Below the pieces are notes generated by a model. The model was not told where the DNA came from, did no database searches, and was given only the letters and a program-made list of their open reading frames with translations. The position numbers and the translations under genes were made by a program. Positions 38,953-49,110 of a stretch of DNA of 64,000 bases are shown here, piece by piece. Position 1 is the first letter of the stretch, and each line of letters opens with the position of its first letter. The stretch lies in assembly GCF_000189415.1 (NCBI RefSeq), contig NC_015144.1, positions 1,245,501 to 1,309,500 on the forward strand, read 5' to 3'. The stretch comes from Weeksella virosa DSM 16922. GTDB taxonomy: Bacteria; Bacteroidota; Bacteroidia; Flavobacteriales; Weeksellaceae.

Positions 38953-40539
38953 TTATTTATTCATCGAAATTAAAAACTCTTCATTGTTTCTTGTATCCTT
39001 GATTCGGTTGAACAAGAAATCCATTGCTTCCACCGGGTTCATATCGGCCAAATGGTTGCGCATAATCCACATACGTTGTTGTGTAAGCTCATCGAGTAAT
39101 AAATCGTCCCGTCTTGTACTCGAAGAAACCAAATCAATTGCTGGGAAAATACGTTTGTTGGCAATTTTTCTATCCAATTGTAATTCCATATTTCCTGTTC
39201 CTTTGAATTCCTCGAAAATTACTTCATCCATTTTCGATCCTGTATCGATCAGAGCGGTTGCAATAATAGTCAATGAACCGCCATTTTCTATATTTCTGGC
39301 AGCACCAAAAAAGCGTTTTGGTTTATGAAGCGCATTGGCATCTACACCACCCGAAAGAACTTTCCCCGAAGCGGGCGATACGGTATTATAAGCACGTGCT
39401 AAGCGGGTAATCGAATCGAGAAGAATCACCACATCGTGTCCGCATTCTACCATTCGTTTTGCTTTTTCTAGTACGATGTTGGCAACTTTCACGTGTCGGT
39501 CTGCAGACTCATCGAAGGTAGAAGCAACCACCTCACCATTTACCGAACGCTTCATGTCTGTAACCTCTTCTGGTCGCTCGTCGATTAATAAAACCAATAA
39601 ATAGACCTCTGGATGATTTTGAGCGATTCCGTTGGCAATGTCTTTTAGTAAAGAGGTTTTACCAGTTTTGGGTGGTGCGACAATCATACCGCGTTGCCCT
39701 TTCCCGATAGGTGCGAACAAATCTAGGATACGATTGGATAATAAACGAGAGCTGTTCAGGTTAAATTTCTCATTAGGGAAAAGAGGCGTCAAATGTTCGA
39801 AAGAAATTCTATCGCGAACAAAGTCGGGTGTACGGCCATTGATTTCGATAATTTTAATTAGTGGAAAGTATTTTTCTCCCTCTTTTGGTGGACGAACTTC
39901 CCCGGTAATTGTGTCACCAGTTTTCAGCCCAAATAAACGAATCTGAGACTGAGAAACATACACATCATCTGGAGAAGAAAGATAATTGAAGTCTGAAGAA
40001 CGAAGGAAACCGTAGTTGTTATCTGGCAAGATTTCTAAAACTCCTTCGGTTTTAATAATCCCATCAAATTCATAATTCGCTGCACGGTATTTGTTCTTCT
40101 GTTGTTGAACGTGCTGTGGATGCTCATGGTTTCGGCTGTTTTTTTGTTTCTGAAAATCCCGCTGCTTGTTTTGCGTAGTTTGTCTGCGGTTTTGTTTTTC
40201 TTGCGGTTGAGCAGCTTGTTGATCTTGGTTGGCTAAGGGCTCGACCTTTTTAGGGGTAGTAGTTTCGGTGTTATTTATTTCTAGATTCGTTGTGTCTTGT
40301 GTTTCCGAATCGTTTTTTTGCACTCTTCTTCGCTTAGTTTTTTCTTGTTTCGGGAGATTTTCCTCAACGTTCGGCTCATTGTTTTCTTTGATCGATTCGT
40401 TGGCTTCTCCTAGCACGCTTATTATGGCATCACTAAGTTCTGCTTTTTTCATTTTTCTAAACCCTTCTATTTTCAATTGAGCTGCCATCTGCTGTAGCTC
40501 GGGAAGTTTGCTTTTTTTTATTTGAGATAATTCGAACAT
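38953..40539 (-). CDS. rho: Transcription termination factor Rho with disordered insertion
   Basis: I start at the ATG at 40539 (528 aa, [20 protein letters not shown]), which is the standard Rho N-terminus; the longer open frame adds 41 unrelated residues. Order: Rho_N helical domain (1-~45), a Gln/Asn/Lys/Arg-rich disordered stretch (~46-150), the RNA-binding cold-shock-like fold ([17 protein letters not shown]), and the hexameric ATPase with P-loop [11 protein letters not shown] and [14 protein letters not shown]. Such an insertion is common in Bacteroidota Rho and has been linked to RNA binding and phase separation. It is divergent from DUF4293. Confidence 0.96.
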   Translation of the reverse strand: MFELSQIKKSKLPELQQMAAQLKIEGFRKMKKAELSDAIISVLGEANESIKENNEPNVEENLPKQEKTKRRRVQKNDSETQDTTNLEINNTETTTPKKVEPLANQDQQAAQPQEKQNRRQTTQNKQRDFQKQKNSRNHEHPQHVQQQKNKYRAANYEFDGIIKTEGVLEILPDNNYGFLRSSDFNYLSSPDDVYVSQSQIRLFGLKTGDTITGEVRPPKEGEKYFPLIKIIEINGRTPDFVRDRISFEHLTPLFPNEKFNLNSSRLLSNRILDLFAPIGKGQRGMIVAPPKTGKTSLLKDIANGIAQNHPEVYLLVLLIDERPEEVTDMKRSVNGEVVASTFDESADRHVKVANIVLEKAKRMVECGHDVVILLDSITRLARAYNTVSPASGKVLSGGVDANALHKPKRFFGAARNIENGGSLTIIATALIDTGSKMDEVIFEEFKGTGNMELQLDRKIANKRIFPAIDLVSSSTRRDDLLLDELTQQRMWIMRNHLADMNPVEAMDFLFNRIKDTRNNEEFLISMNK

Positions 40540-40699
40540 AATTTCTCTTACGGGTAAAATTATTTTAAGTTTGAAATTGTTGTTATTAAAGATGTAAAGT
40601 GATTGGAAATCAAAACAAAGTTTATGTTTTGAGAAAGTTATAATAAGATTTATACCATGCAATAGTACGAATAATTAGGTAAACTAAAAAAAAATCACC

Positions 40700-40707
40700 T
40701 AATTTTG
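40700..40707 (+). promoter_or_regulatory. -7 box for the DUF4293 gene
   Basis: TAATTTTG matches TAnnTTTG and ends 17 bp before the ATG at 40725. It lies in the divergent region with rho. Confidence 0.55.
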
Positions 40708-40724
40708 TAGAGAAAATTTATGTA

Positions 40725-41138
40725 ATGATTCAACGAAAACAAAGTCTCTTTTTATTTTTTAGTGGGATATTTTCTTGTATATTTGCAATCAATGCAGATA
40801 ATATGTACGATTTGATTGTCGATTGGCTATCAAATCCTGCAAATGGAGATGCAATTGCTATGTTGGCCTTTTATGTTTCTGCATTTTTATCGTTCCTGAC
40901 CATCATGCTTTTTAAGAATAGAAAGCTACAACTAACACTAGGATGGGTAAATATTGTATTGAATTTATTAATTTTAGGTTTTTTACTATATTATCTATTA
41001 ATCTTACCTGGAGAAAGTTTTTCTGAGAAAGGTATTGGGGTTTTCGTGCCTATCATACCGATTGTGCTTCTGCTATTAGCCAATCGATTTATTAAAAAGG
41101 ACGAAAAACTTGTGAAATCTATAGATCGATTTAGATAA
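40725..41138 (+). CDS. DUF4293 family membrane protein
   Basis: This 137-aa protein has four hydrophobic helices and the family start MIQRKQSLFLFFSGI. DUF4293 proteins are found next to rho in many Flavobacteriia, and this gene is divergent from rho here. No function is known to me. It has its own -7 box and a strong terminator, so it forms a single-gene unit. Confidence 0.8.
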   Translation: MIQRKQSLFLFFSGIFSCIFAINADNMYDLIVDWLSNPANGDAIAMLAFYVSAFLSFLTIMLFKNRKLQLTLGWVNIVLNLLILGFLLYYLLILPGESFSEKGIGVFVPIIPIVLLLLANRFIKKDEKLVKSIDRFR

Positions 41139-41166
41139 ATTCCTACAACTTTTTAATATGTGTGCG

Positions 41167-41197
41167 AAAACGGTCCTTGTAAAAGGACCGTTTTTTT
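41167..41197 (+). terminator. Intrinsic terminator after DUF4293
   Basis: Perfect 12-bp stem AAAACGGTCCTT/AAGGACCGTTTT with a GTAA loop and T7. Confidence 0.88.
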
Positions 41198-41269
41198 GTA
41201 TCTAATTTTTGGAGTTTTCTCTCCATGTAGAAATTTTTTTTATCGCCTTAATGTTAAATTTTTTTATTA

Positions 41270-41292
41270 TACCCCTATTTTTATGTAGGGTA
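41270..41292 (+). promoter_or_regulatory. Imperfect inverted repeat upstream of glnN
   Basis: TACCCCTA and TAGGGTA form an inverted repeat with one extra base, ~65 bp before the glnN start. A related TTTTACCCCATAAAA follows around 41321-41335. These may be operator sites for nitrogen control, but I recognise no regulator. Confidence 0.3.
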
Positions 41293-41355
41293 ATGTTATT
41301 GGTTTTGTGTTTTTTTTTATTTTTACCCCATAAAATCCATACTAATAATAGATTT

Positions 41356-43545
41356 ATGTCAACATTCCGTTTCGAAGCCCTTAAAACGGCTAACTCAAGA
41401 AAACCAGTAGAAGTAGAAGTACTTCCGAGAAAGTCGCAAATATTTGGCGAAAATGTTTTCAATGATAAAGCGATGCGTCAATTTCTCACACCAGAGTCTT
41501 ACAAGGCGGTTAGAGCCGCTATCGATCAGGGGGTGAAAATCGATCGTCGTTTGGCCGATAATATTGCACAAGGCATGAAAGATTGGGCCATGAGTAAGGG
41601 AGTAACGCATTATACACATTGGTTTCAACCTTTGACAGGAACCACGGCCGAAAAACATGATGCTTTTTTCGAAACAGATTTTGAGGGAGGAGATCCAGTG
41701 GAAAAATTCGCAGGAACACAATTGGTGCAACAAGAGCCTGATGCATCTTCTTTCCCGAATGGAGGGATTAGAAACACTTTCGAAGCCAGAGGGTATACCG
41801 CCTGGGATCCAACATCACCTGCTTTTGTTTTTGGAACAACATTATGCATACCGACCGTTTTTGTGTCGTACACAGGAGAGGCGTTGGATAATAAAACGCC
41901 TTTATTGCGTGCTTTGTCTGTGATTGATACGGCTGCGACAGAAGTGGCACGTTATTTTGATAAGAATGTGAAAAAGGTAACCGCAACATTGGGGTGGGAG
42001 CAAGAATTTTTTCTGATTGATAGTGCATTGGCAAGTTCACGTCCCGATATATTACAAACAGGTAGAACACTATTGGGGCATGTTTCTGCCAAAGGTCAAC
42101 AGCTAGAGGATCATTATTTTGGGTCTATTCCATCACGTGTACTTAATTATATGCGCGATTTAGAAAACGAGTGCATGTTGTTAGGAATTCCTGTAAAAAC
42201 ACGGCATAATGAAGTAGCACCAAATCAGTTCGAGTTGGCTCCAATTTTCGAAGAGACCAACTTGGCGGTAGATCACAATTCTTTACTGATGGATGTAATG
42301 CAGAAAGTTGCCGAACGACACTACTTTAAAGTGTTGTTTCATGAAAAGCCTTTCAAAGGCGTTAACGGATCAGGCAAGCACAATAACTGGTCGTTGGCAA
42401 CCGATACAGGTGTAAACCTGTTATCGCCCGGGAAAACCCCGATGAGTAATCTGCAATTTCTTACCTTTTTTATCAATACAATCAAAGCTGTTTCGGAACA
42501 TGAAGAATTGATGAGAGCTTCTGTTGCTTCTGCGTCGAACGATCACCGTTTAGGAGCAAATGAAGCTCCACCGGCAATTATTTCAATTTTTATCGGGCAA
42601 CAATTGACCAAGGTTCTGGAAGAGTTAGAAGGTGTTTCAACAGGTAAGTTATCGCCAGAAGAAAAAACAGACCTTAAACTAAATGTCGTAGGAAAGATTC
42701 CAGATGTATTGTTGGATAATACAGATAGAAATCGAACGTCACCTTTTGCATTTACAGGAAATAAATTTGAGTTCCGTGCGGTGGGTTCTACTGCAAATTG
42801 TGCCAATGCAATGACCATGCTCAATACCATTATGGCAAAGCAATTAACGGTTTTCAAACAGCAAGTAGATACTTTGATAGAAAAAGGCGGATTGAAAAAA
42901 GACGAGGCTATTTTTAATGTACTTAGAGAATACATCAAAGAGACCAAAAATATCTTGTTCGAAGGAGACGGTTATAGCGAAGCATGGGAAAAAGAAGCAG
43001 AAAAAAGAGGTTTGTCAAACTACAAGACTACACCAGAAGCATTGAAAGCAAAAATTTCTGAAAAATCGTATGAAGTTTTTGAGTCGATGAATGTGATGAA
43101 TCGTACCGAAGTTCATGCACGATACGAAATAGAATTAGAAGATTACATCAAAAAAATTCAGATAGAAGGACGTGTTTTGGGTGATATTGCTCGAAACCAT
43201 GTAATACCGACAGCCTTACGTTATCAGAATTTACTGATAGAAAATGTGAAGGGGCTAAAAGAAATTTTTGGAGAAGAATTCCAAGAAATTGCCAAAGAAC
43301 AAATAATTATTTTGAAGAAAATTTCCGGACATATTTCTGCAATCAACGAGAATGTACACTTGATGATCAATGAGCGTAAAAAAGCCAATGCTTTAGAAGA
43401 CCTAGAAGCAGCGGCCTATGCATATTGCAACGTAGTAAAACCTTATTTTGACATTATTCGCCATCATTCAGATAAATTAGAACTGATGGTCGATAATGAA
43501 TTATGGACTTTGACCAAATACAGAGAATTATTATTCACGAGATAA
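41356..43545 (+). CDS. glnN: Glutamine synthetase, type III
   Basis: I start at the ATG at 41356 (729 aa), because MSTFRFEALKTANSRKPVEV is the conserved N-terminus; the 49 upstream residues are T-rich promoter DNA. The enzyme makes glutamine from glutamate, ammonia and ATP and forms dodecamers. GSIII-specific blocks are THYTHWFQPLTGTTAEKHDA, LGWEQEFFLID, KTRHNEVAPNQFELAPIFEE, NGSGKHNNWSL and SNDHRLGANEAPPAI. The length separates it clearly from GSI (~470 aa). Upstream are inverted repeats; downstream is a strong terminator. Confidence 0.96.
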   Translation: MSTFRFEALKTANSRKPVEVEVLPRKSQIFGENVFNDKAMRQFLTPESYKAVRAAIDQGVKIDRRLADNIAQGMKDWAMSKGVTHYTHWFQPLTGTTAEKHDAFFETDFEGGDPVEKFAGTQLVQQEPDASSFPNGGIRNTFEARGYTAWDPTSPAFVFGTTLCIPTVFVSYTGEALDNKTPLLRALSVIDTAATEVARYFDKNVKKVTATLGWEQEFFLIDSALASSRPDILQTGRTLLGHVSAKGQQLEDHYFGSIPSRVLNYMRDLENECMLLGIPVKTRHNEVAPNQFELAPIFEETNLAVDHNSLLMDVMQKVAERHYFKVLFHEKPFKGVNGSGKHNNWSLATDTGVNLLSPGKTPMSNLQFLTFFINTIKAVSEHEELMRASVASASNDHRLGANEAPPAIISIFIGQQLTKVLEELEGVSTGKLSPEEKTDLKLNVVGKIPDVLLDNTDRNRTSPFAFTGNKFEFRAVGSTANCANAMTMLNTIMAKQLTVFKQQVDTLIEKGGLKKDEAIFNVLREYIKETKNILFEGDGYSEAWEKEAEKRGLSNYKTTPEALKAKISEKSYEVFESMNVMNRTEVHARYEIELEDYIKKIQIEGRVLGDIARNHVIPTALRYQNLLIENVKGLKEIFGEEFQEIAKEQIIILKKISGHISAINENVHLMINERKKANALEDLEAAAYAYCNVVKPYFDIIRHHSDKLELMVDNELWTLTKYRELLFTR

Positions 43546-43564
43546 GAATACTTTAAATTTATTT

Positions 43565-43600
43565 AAAAAACACAGCACAATCAATTGTGCTGTGTTTTAA
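43565..43600 (+). terminator. Intrinsic terminator after glnN
   Basis: Perfect 14-bp stem AAAACACAGCACAA/TTGTGCTGTGTTTT with a TCAA loop, ~20 bp after the stop. Confidence 0.88.
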
Positions 43601-43655
43601 TTTATACTTGTTTTTGATTTATTTTGATTGATATTCTCTAAAAAAAACAGCTTTT

Positions 43656-43687
43656 TTTGCTCAAAAAAGATATATTTTGTATATTTG
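43656..43687 (+). promoter_or_regulatory. Promoter of the tmm transcript
   Basis: TTTG (43656-43659), a 20-bp spacer and TATATTTG (43680-43687) fit the Bacteroidota consensus. Transcription would begin near 43693, about 240 nt before the coding start. Confidence 0.65.
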
Positions 43688-43692
43688 CGGTA

Positions 43693-45323
<1,631 letters not shown>

Positions 45324-45352
45324 TTTTAGTAGTCTTACTGATATAAATATAG

Positions 45353-45377
45353 AAAAACTGGCAAATGCCAGTTTTTT
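45353..45377 (+). terminator. Intrinsic terminator after tmm
   Basis: Stem AAAAACTGGC/GCCAGTTTTT with a short loop and a T7 tail, 30 bp after the stop. Confidence 0.88.
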
Positions 45378-45551
45378 TATAGAACAAACTTTCAAGCCAT
45401 TCTTTAGAACGCCATTTTATCATTAAGCGATAATTTTTCACGAAATTTTCGAAACATACAAACAGTCGTTTGTAGTAAATAGTTTATTGTTTGCAGAAAA
45501 TTTTAGTTTTATTTTCATATGATTTTATCTCATACTGCATAAGATTTCAAT

Positions 45552-45559
45552 TATCTTTG
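45552..45559 (+). promoter_or_regulatory. -7 box for the aminotransferase gene
   Basis: TATCTTTG matches TAnnTTTG and ends 38 bp before the ATG at 45598. No good -33 element is visible. Confidence 0.5.
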
Positions 45560-45597
45560 TAGAATATAATAAGGTTAAGAATTAATTATTTTATTCC

Positions 45598-46779
45598 ATG
45601 CAACTTTCAGAGCGTTTACAAAAGTTAAAACCATCGGCTACCATAGCCATGACCCAAAAAGCACGTGATTTGCGTAATCAAGGACTCGATATTATTAGTC
45701 TAAGTATTGGTGAGCCCGACTTTCATACGCCCGACTTTATAAAAGATGCAGCCAAAAAAGCACTGGATGAAAATTGGACCGCCTATCCGCCCATTTCTGG
45801 TTATCCAGAACTGAAAGAAGCAATAATAAATAAATTCAAACGCGATAATGGTATCCAATATACCGCATCACAAATTGTCGTATCTACTGGAGCAAAACAA
45901 TCGATTTACAATGTAATTCAATCATTGGTAAGTGATGGTGACGAGGTGTTAATCCCGACACCTTATTGGGTGAGTTATTCAGATATTGTAGAATTATCAG
46001 GAGGTAAACCTGTTTTTATACCGGCAAGTATCGAAAATGATTTCAAAGTTACTGCTTCTCAAATCGAAGAATATATTACGCCAAAAACCAAAGCACTTAT
46101 CTACAGTTCTCCCTGCAATCCTTCTGGGAGTGTGTATACAGAACAAGAACTGAAGGCAATTGCCACTTTAATGTCAAAACATCCAGAAGTAATTATTATT
46201 TCTGATGAAATCTATGAGCATATAACTTATGGAGAAAAAATGGTAAGCATTGCATCCTTCCCAGAAGTTTACGACCAAACAGTTACCATCAACGGATTGG
46301 CCAAAGGGTTTGCGATGACGGGGTGGAGAATCGGTTTCATAGGTGCACCAGAAAAGTTAGCAAAAGCGTGTGAAACTCTCCAAGGACAAGTAACCTCTGG
46401 TACAAATTCTATAGCACAAAGAGCGGCGATTACCGCACTAGAGGCTGAACCTTCGGCCATTCATTATATGGTAGAATCTTTTCACGAACGTAGAAATTTA
46501 ATGATACAATGGGCCAATGAAATCAAAGGGTTTCGAGTGAATGAACCTAAAGGAGCTTTTTATATTTTTCCAGATGTCTCGGAACTTTTCGGTAAGACTT
46601 TTCAGGGTGTAACGATAGAATCTGCCGATGATTTGACAATGTTCTTGTTAGAAAAAGCCTTGGTTGCAGTAGTGTCTGGTACAGCTTTCGGTTCGCCAAA
46701 TTGTATTAGAATTTCATATGCTGCCTCTATAGATCAATTGAAAGAAGCGATGTACAGAATAAAAAAAGCGTTGGAATAG
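45598..46779 (+). CDS. Pyridoxal-phosphate aminotransferase, aspartate aminotransferase type
   Basis: This 393-aa class I aminotransferase has the I-gamma (prokaryotic aspartate aminotransferase) features. These are ISLSIGEPDFHTPDFI near the start, STGAKQSIYNVIQSL for cofactor phosphate, SPCNPSGSVY with the substrate-binding Asn, and NGLAKGFAMTGWRIGF with the Lys that forms the Schiff base. The C-terminal SGTAFGSPNCIRISYA carries the carboxylate-binding Arg. It most likely interconverts aspartate and oxaloacetate; broader specificity is possible. It is a single gene just before tRNA-Met. Confidence 0.9.
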   Translation: MQLSERLQKLKPSATIAMTQKARDLRNQGLDIISLSIGEPDFHTPDFIKDAAKKALDENWTAYPPISGYPELKEAIINKFKRDNGIQYTASQIVVSTGAKQSIYNVIQSLVSDGDEVLIPTPYWVSYSDIVELSGGKPVFIPASIENDFKVTASQIEEYITPKTKALIYSSPCNPSGSVYTEQELKAIATLMSKHPEVIIISDEIYEHITYGEKMVSIASFPEVYDQTVTINGLAKGFAMTGWRIGFIGAPEKLAKACETLQGQVTSGTNSIAQRAAITALEAEPSAIHYMVESFHERRNLMIQWANEIKGFRVNEPKGAFYIFPDVSELFGKTFQGVTIESADDLTMFLLEKALVAVVSGTAFGSPNCIRISYAASIDQLKEAMYRIKKALE

Positions 46780-46840
46780 AATGAGTTATAGGATAGATAA
46801 ACCGCAAATGAAAATAATTTGGATTTTTTTCTAGATAAAG

Positions 46841-46873
46841 TTTGTGATTATTAGAAAAAACCTTTTATATTTG
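46841..46873 (+). promoter_or_regulatory. Promoter of tRNA-Met
   Basis: TTTG (46841-46844), a 21-bp spacer and TATATTTG (46866-46873), ending 10 bp before the mature tRNA 5' end. Confidence 0.65.
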
Positions 46874-46883
46874 CAGTCCAATT

Positions 46884-46957
46884 GGCGAGGTAGCTCAGAT
46901 GGTTAGAGCGCAGGATTCATAACCCTGAGGTCGGCAGTTCGATTCTGCTCTTCGCTA
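46884..46957 (+). tRNA. tRNA-Met (anticodon CAT)
   Basis: This 74-nt cloverleaf has acceptor arm GGCGAGG/CTTCGCT, D-arm GCTC/GAGC, anticodon loop TTCATAA, and T-arm GGCAG-TTCGATT-CTGCT, with discriminator A. The 3' CCA is not encoded. One A-C pair closes the anticodon loop. CAT could also be a lysidine-modified tRNA-Ile, but the sequence looks like elongator Met. An accessory island starts immediately downstream. Confidence 0.92.
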
Positions 46958-46986
46958 CATACAACACAAAGAATCATGTGTTTTTA

Positions 46987-47028
46987 AAATATAGGGGCTA
47001 AACATTATGTTTAGCCCCTATATTTATT
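46987..47028 (+). terminator. Long hairpin terminator after tRNA-Met
   Basis: Perfect 18-bp inverted repeat (46987-47004 and 47008-47025) with a TTA loop, centred on GGGGCTAAACA/TGTTTAGCCCC. It marks the end of the native tRNA unit before the island. Confidence 0.85.
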
Positions 47029-47066
47029 ATTAATTATACGATTCATTTTTTTTCATTACTTTTACA

Positions 47067-47144
47067 ATGCACCAGTATACGAAAACGCTTCAATATACAA
47101 AGACTCATGGTAGGCGACCAAAATTAAACAAGTTGGTTTGGTAA
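47067..47144 (+). pseudogene. Short remnant, possible C-terminal tail of a lost toxin
   Basis: A 25-codon open stretch beginning at an ATG and ending THGRRPKLNKLVW then stop. It lies 30 bp before an immunity-type gene, where the end of a cognate toxin would normally be. It is too short to identify; the interpretation rests only on position. Confidence 0.2.
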
Positions 47145-47174
47145 AAATAAAATGAATATCAAAGAGAAGGTACA

Positions 47175-47594
47175 ATGAGATTGTGGAATTCTGCCGAAGC
47201 AGAGCATACTGTAGGACAAGCGTATAGTAAAATTGCAAATGAGATAGAGAGAATAGTTAATTCATATATTGAGGATAAACAATTTTCTGATGCATATAAA
47301 GATTGGTGCTGGGCCTATATTGCTATGTTAGAGGGACCAATCATGAAGACAATGAAACTACCAGAGATTGTACGTCGTAACAATAAAAAACAAGATTTAG
47401 AGTTTCGATTAAAAATCGATTATCAGTCTTTTCTTGATGGCGATGATAATCAACGATTAGAACTGATTATTGATTCTTTAATTCGTTGTTTAGAGCACCC
47501 AAAAATGACGAAAACGTGGAAAGTGCCTGAAAGTGATATTGCTATTTTAAAGGAAGCCTTACAGCTAGCAGAGCAGCAAATGAGAAAGAATTAA
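47175..47594 (+). CDS. Orphan immunity-type protein (Imm44-like)
   Basis: This 139-aa acidic cytosolic protein begins MRLWNSAEAEHTVGQAYSKI and ends in two amphipathic helices. The first part resembles the Imm44 group of polymorphic-toxin immunity proteins, recalled by eye and not certain. It has an SD-like AGAAGG 5 bp before the ATG, unlike the native genes. It is the first gene of the Rhs island and lacks an intact toxin upstream, so it looks like an orphan immunity left after cassette exchange. Confidence 0.55.
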   Translation: MRLWNSAEAEHTVGQAYSKIANEIERIVNSYIEDKQFSDAYKDWCWAYIAMLEGPIMKTMKLPEIVRRNNKKQDLEFRLKIDYQSFLDGDDNQRLELIIDSLIRCLEHPKMTKTWKVPESDIAILKEALQLAEQQMRKN

Positions 47595-47752
47595 AGATAG
47601 TCGTTTATAACGACAAGACTCATGTTTTATGTTGTGATTACTTATGCGATGCTTTTAGACGGCGTATTGCTGTTCTAACAGAATATATCCGTAAAAGTGC
47701 AGAATTTGCAAAACTCATTAACCCAATAGAATAGGGTCTAAATCTGTACCGC
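47595..47752 (+). other. Degenerate coding remnant between immunity gene and Rhs copy A
   Basis: One frame reads through VLCCDYLCDAFRRRIAVLTE and on to EFAKLINPIE before a stop at 47733-47735, with no start codon. It looks like the end of a displaced gene, perhaps another toxin. I see no transposase motif. Rhs-like sequence begins at about 47753. Confidence 0.25.
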
Positions 47753-47994
47753 AAGAAACTCAAGCAGCGCCGAAACTTTATCATTATGTGTGCGATCACC
47801 TCGGTAAGGTACAATTTTTGAAGAACCAAAATCAGTATTATGATGCTGAGACGTCGTTACATTACAATACCTTTAGGTATTATGACCCAGAGCTAGGTCG
47901 CTTTATCAGCCAAGACCCGATCGGCTTGATGGGAGGGATTAACCTCTATCAATACGCCCCGAACCCGATAGAGTGGGTGGATCCGTGGGGGTGG
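47753..47994 (+). repeat. Rhs core tip, copy A
   Basis: This matches the core region of copy D from AAGAAACTCAAGC onward, but lacks the segment between two CAAGGTCAG-like sites. Positions 47787-47967 are base-for-base the same as 49111-49291 in copy B. It ends at the [12 protein letters not shown] boundary. A 9-bp direct repeat GTGGATCCG (47977-47985, 47991-47999) marks the joint. Confidence 0.85.
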
Positions 47995-48378
47995 ATCCGG
48001 TGGAAGACTCGTTTAATAAGAGGGATGCTTAGAAATAAGAGAAAAGTTGATTTTGGGGGTAGGGTTGTTTATCAAGATGATTCATTGTTTGAGCTAACAC
48101 AGTCAAATATAACGTTGATGTCTAAAGGGAAAGCGCCTTTTGGGTGGGATGGTCAACGAGTTAATTTACATCACCTGTCTGGTAAGGAACCTGGACCAAT
48201 GTTGGAAATCAGTGCGTCATTACATCAAAAATTGCATGGCGATTTACATTTTTTTATTGGTAATGGTGAGTCTTTTAGGAAGGACAAAAAATTAGTACAA
48301 CAGTATGAAGAGTATAGAAATAATTATTGGCAGGAAAGGTTAAAACAAATGCAAGCGAATGGAGGCAAGTGTGAATAA
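47788..48378 (+). CDS. Orphan Rhs tip A with LHH-type HNH/EndoVII nuclease toxin
   Basis: The longest start is GTG at 47788 (196 aa), but the frame is open back to 47722 with no convincing start, so this is a 5'-truncated Rhs fragment. Residues 1-70 are Rhs core ([20 protein letters not shown], then [12 protein letters not shown]). The rest is the toxin: KAPFGWDGQRVNLHHLSGKE followed by EISASLHQKLHG, which fits the LHH subgroup of HNH/EndoVII nucleases with the paired His and downstream His. The SMI1-type gene overlaps its end. Whether it is expressed is unclear; recombination into an intact rhs gene would restore it. Confidence 0.7.
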   Translation: MCDHLGKVQFLKNQNQYYDAETSLHYNTFRYYDPELGRFISQDPIGLMGGINLYQYAPNPIEWVDPWGWIRWKTRLIRGMLRNKRKVDFGGRVVYQDDSLFELTQSNITLMSKGKAPFGWDGQRVNLHHLSGKEPGPMLEISASLHQKLHGDLHFFIGNGESFRKDKKLVQQYEEYRNNYWQERLKQMQANGGKCE

Positions 48379-48844
48379 TAAAAATCTGGTTCAAGATTTT
48401 TTGAAAGAATATCAACTATCACTTCCCGAAGAGTATGTTGAGTTTTTGAGTGGGTTTAAGAGTTGGGTTAGAGCCGAATTGAGTTCAGAGAACGAAATGC
48501 TTAATAGTGATGACTGGGCGTTCGGTGGGATTGATTTTCTTTCGAAAAAGGTGAAAATACAGAATGCAAAAGAAGAAAGACCATGGTTCAGAATTCTTAG
48601 CTCTTATTTCGAAGTGATGAGATGGGCGGGAAAATCAATGCAAACGAATAGTGGTCGTATACTTGATAAGAGTGATGTTTCAAATTTTTTTGCTTTTGCA
48701 GATGATGAGGGAGATATTTTGTTTTTTGATAATAGAAACAATAATAAGATAGGTAGATTTTTACATGACGAGGGCACAGTTATTTTTACTGATGCGTTTT
48801 TTTCTGATGTTGTTGATTCCTTAGAAGTTTTTTATTGTGAGTGA
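48371..48844 (+). CDS. SMI1/KNR4 (SUKH) family immunity protein
   Basis: I favour the GTG at 48371 (157 aa), because a perfect GGAGG lies 5 bp upstream (48361-48365). An in-frame ATG at 48359 would place that site inside the coding region. The protein begins NNKNLVQDFLKEYQLSLPEE and has LPEEYVEFLSGF and FAFADDEGDILFFDNRNNNK, the acidic SUKH pattern of immunity proteins. It overlaps the end of toxin A by 8 bp, the usual toxin-immunity arrangement. It should neutralise the LHH nuclease (inference). Confidence 0.75.
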   Translation: MNNKNLVQDFLKEYQLSLPEEYVEFLSGFKSWVRAELSSENEMLNSDDWAFGGIDFLSKKVKIQNAKEERPWFRILSSYFEVMRWAGKSMQTNSGRILDKSDVSNFFAFADDEGDILFFDNRNNNKIGRFLHDEGTVIFTDAFFSDVVDSLEVFYCE

Positions 48845-48947
48845 ATTTTTGTAATGATCTATTACTATAGTCTAGTGTGGCGAGAATAGGCGTATATTGA
48901 TGCTTTGAATCATACGTTTAGCGTTACGATGTAATGACCCAGCATAA

Positions 48948-49110
48948 TTTTCACACTTTAAGCTTAAGGTTATTCCCTTGGGAGAGTTCATAGAGAATTG
49001 GTGCTTAGGCATGTTTTTTGATGGTGTAATTGTAGGGGTAAATTTTGACCAACATATGTTTGGTAAAGAAGTAACTTCTTTAGAACTTGCGGAGGACCTT
49101 ATTCAGAAAT
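48948..49110 (+). pseudogene. Truncated immunity-like fragment cut by Rhs copy B
   Basis: A frame open from 48948 reads IPLGEFIENWCLGMFFDGVI and continues [20 protein letters not shown]. It looks like genuine coding sequence of a small acidic protein. It stops making sense exactly at 49111, where the Rhs repeat begins in another frame. The 48845-48947 stretch before it shows nothing recognisable. Confidence 0.4.

Noticed and set aside
40540..40662. 41-residue N-terminal extension of Rho
   Set aside because: The extension is unlike any Rho and T/A-rich; [17 protein letters not shown] is the family start.
41209..41355. Hydrophobic N-terminal extension of glutamine synthetase
   Set aside because: It is an artefact of T-rich promoter DNA read in frame; GSIII is cytosolic and begins at 41356.
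41395..41923. Several overlapping ORFs on both strands inside glnN
   Set aside because: They are shadows of the glnN coding frame and show no domain of their own.
46987..47025. 18-bp inverted repeat after tRNA-Met as an attachment site
   Set aside because: A loop of 3 and a T-rich tail fit a terminator, and no second copy is seen at the island's right end.
48957..48968. TTAAGCTTAAG palindrome shared with ~53188 as island boundary marks
   Set aside because: It is a short AT-rich palindrome, one copy is internal to the island, and the flanks are not otherwise similar.
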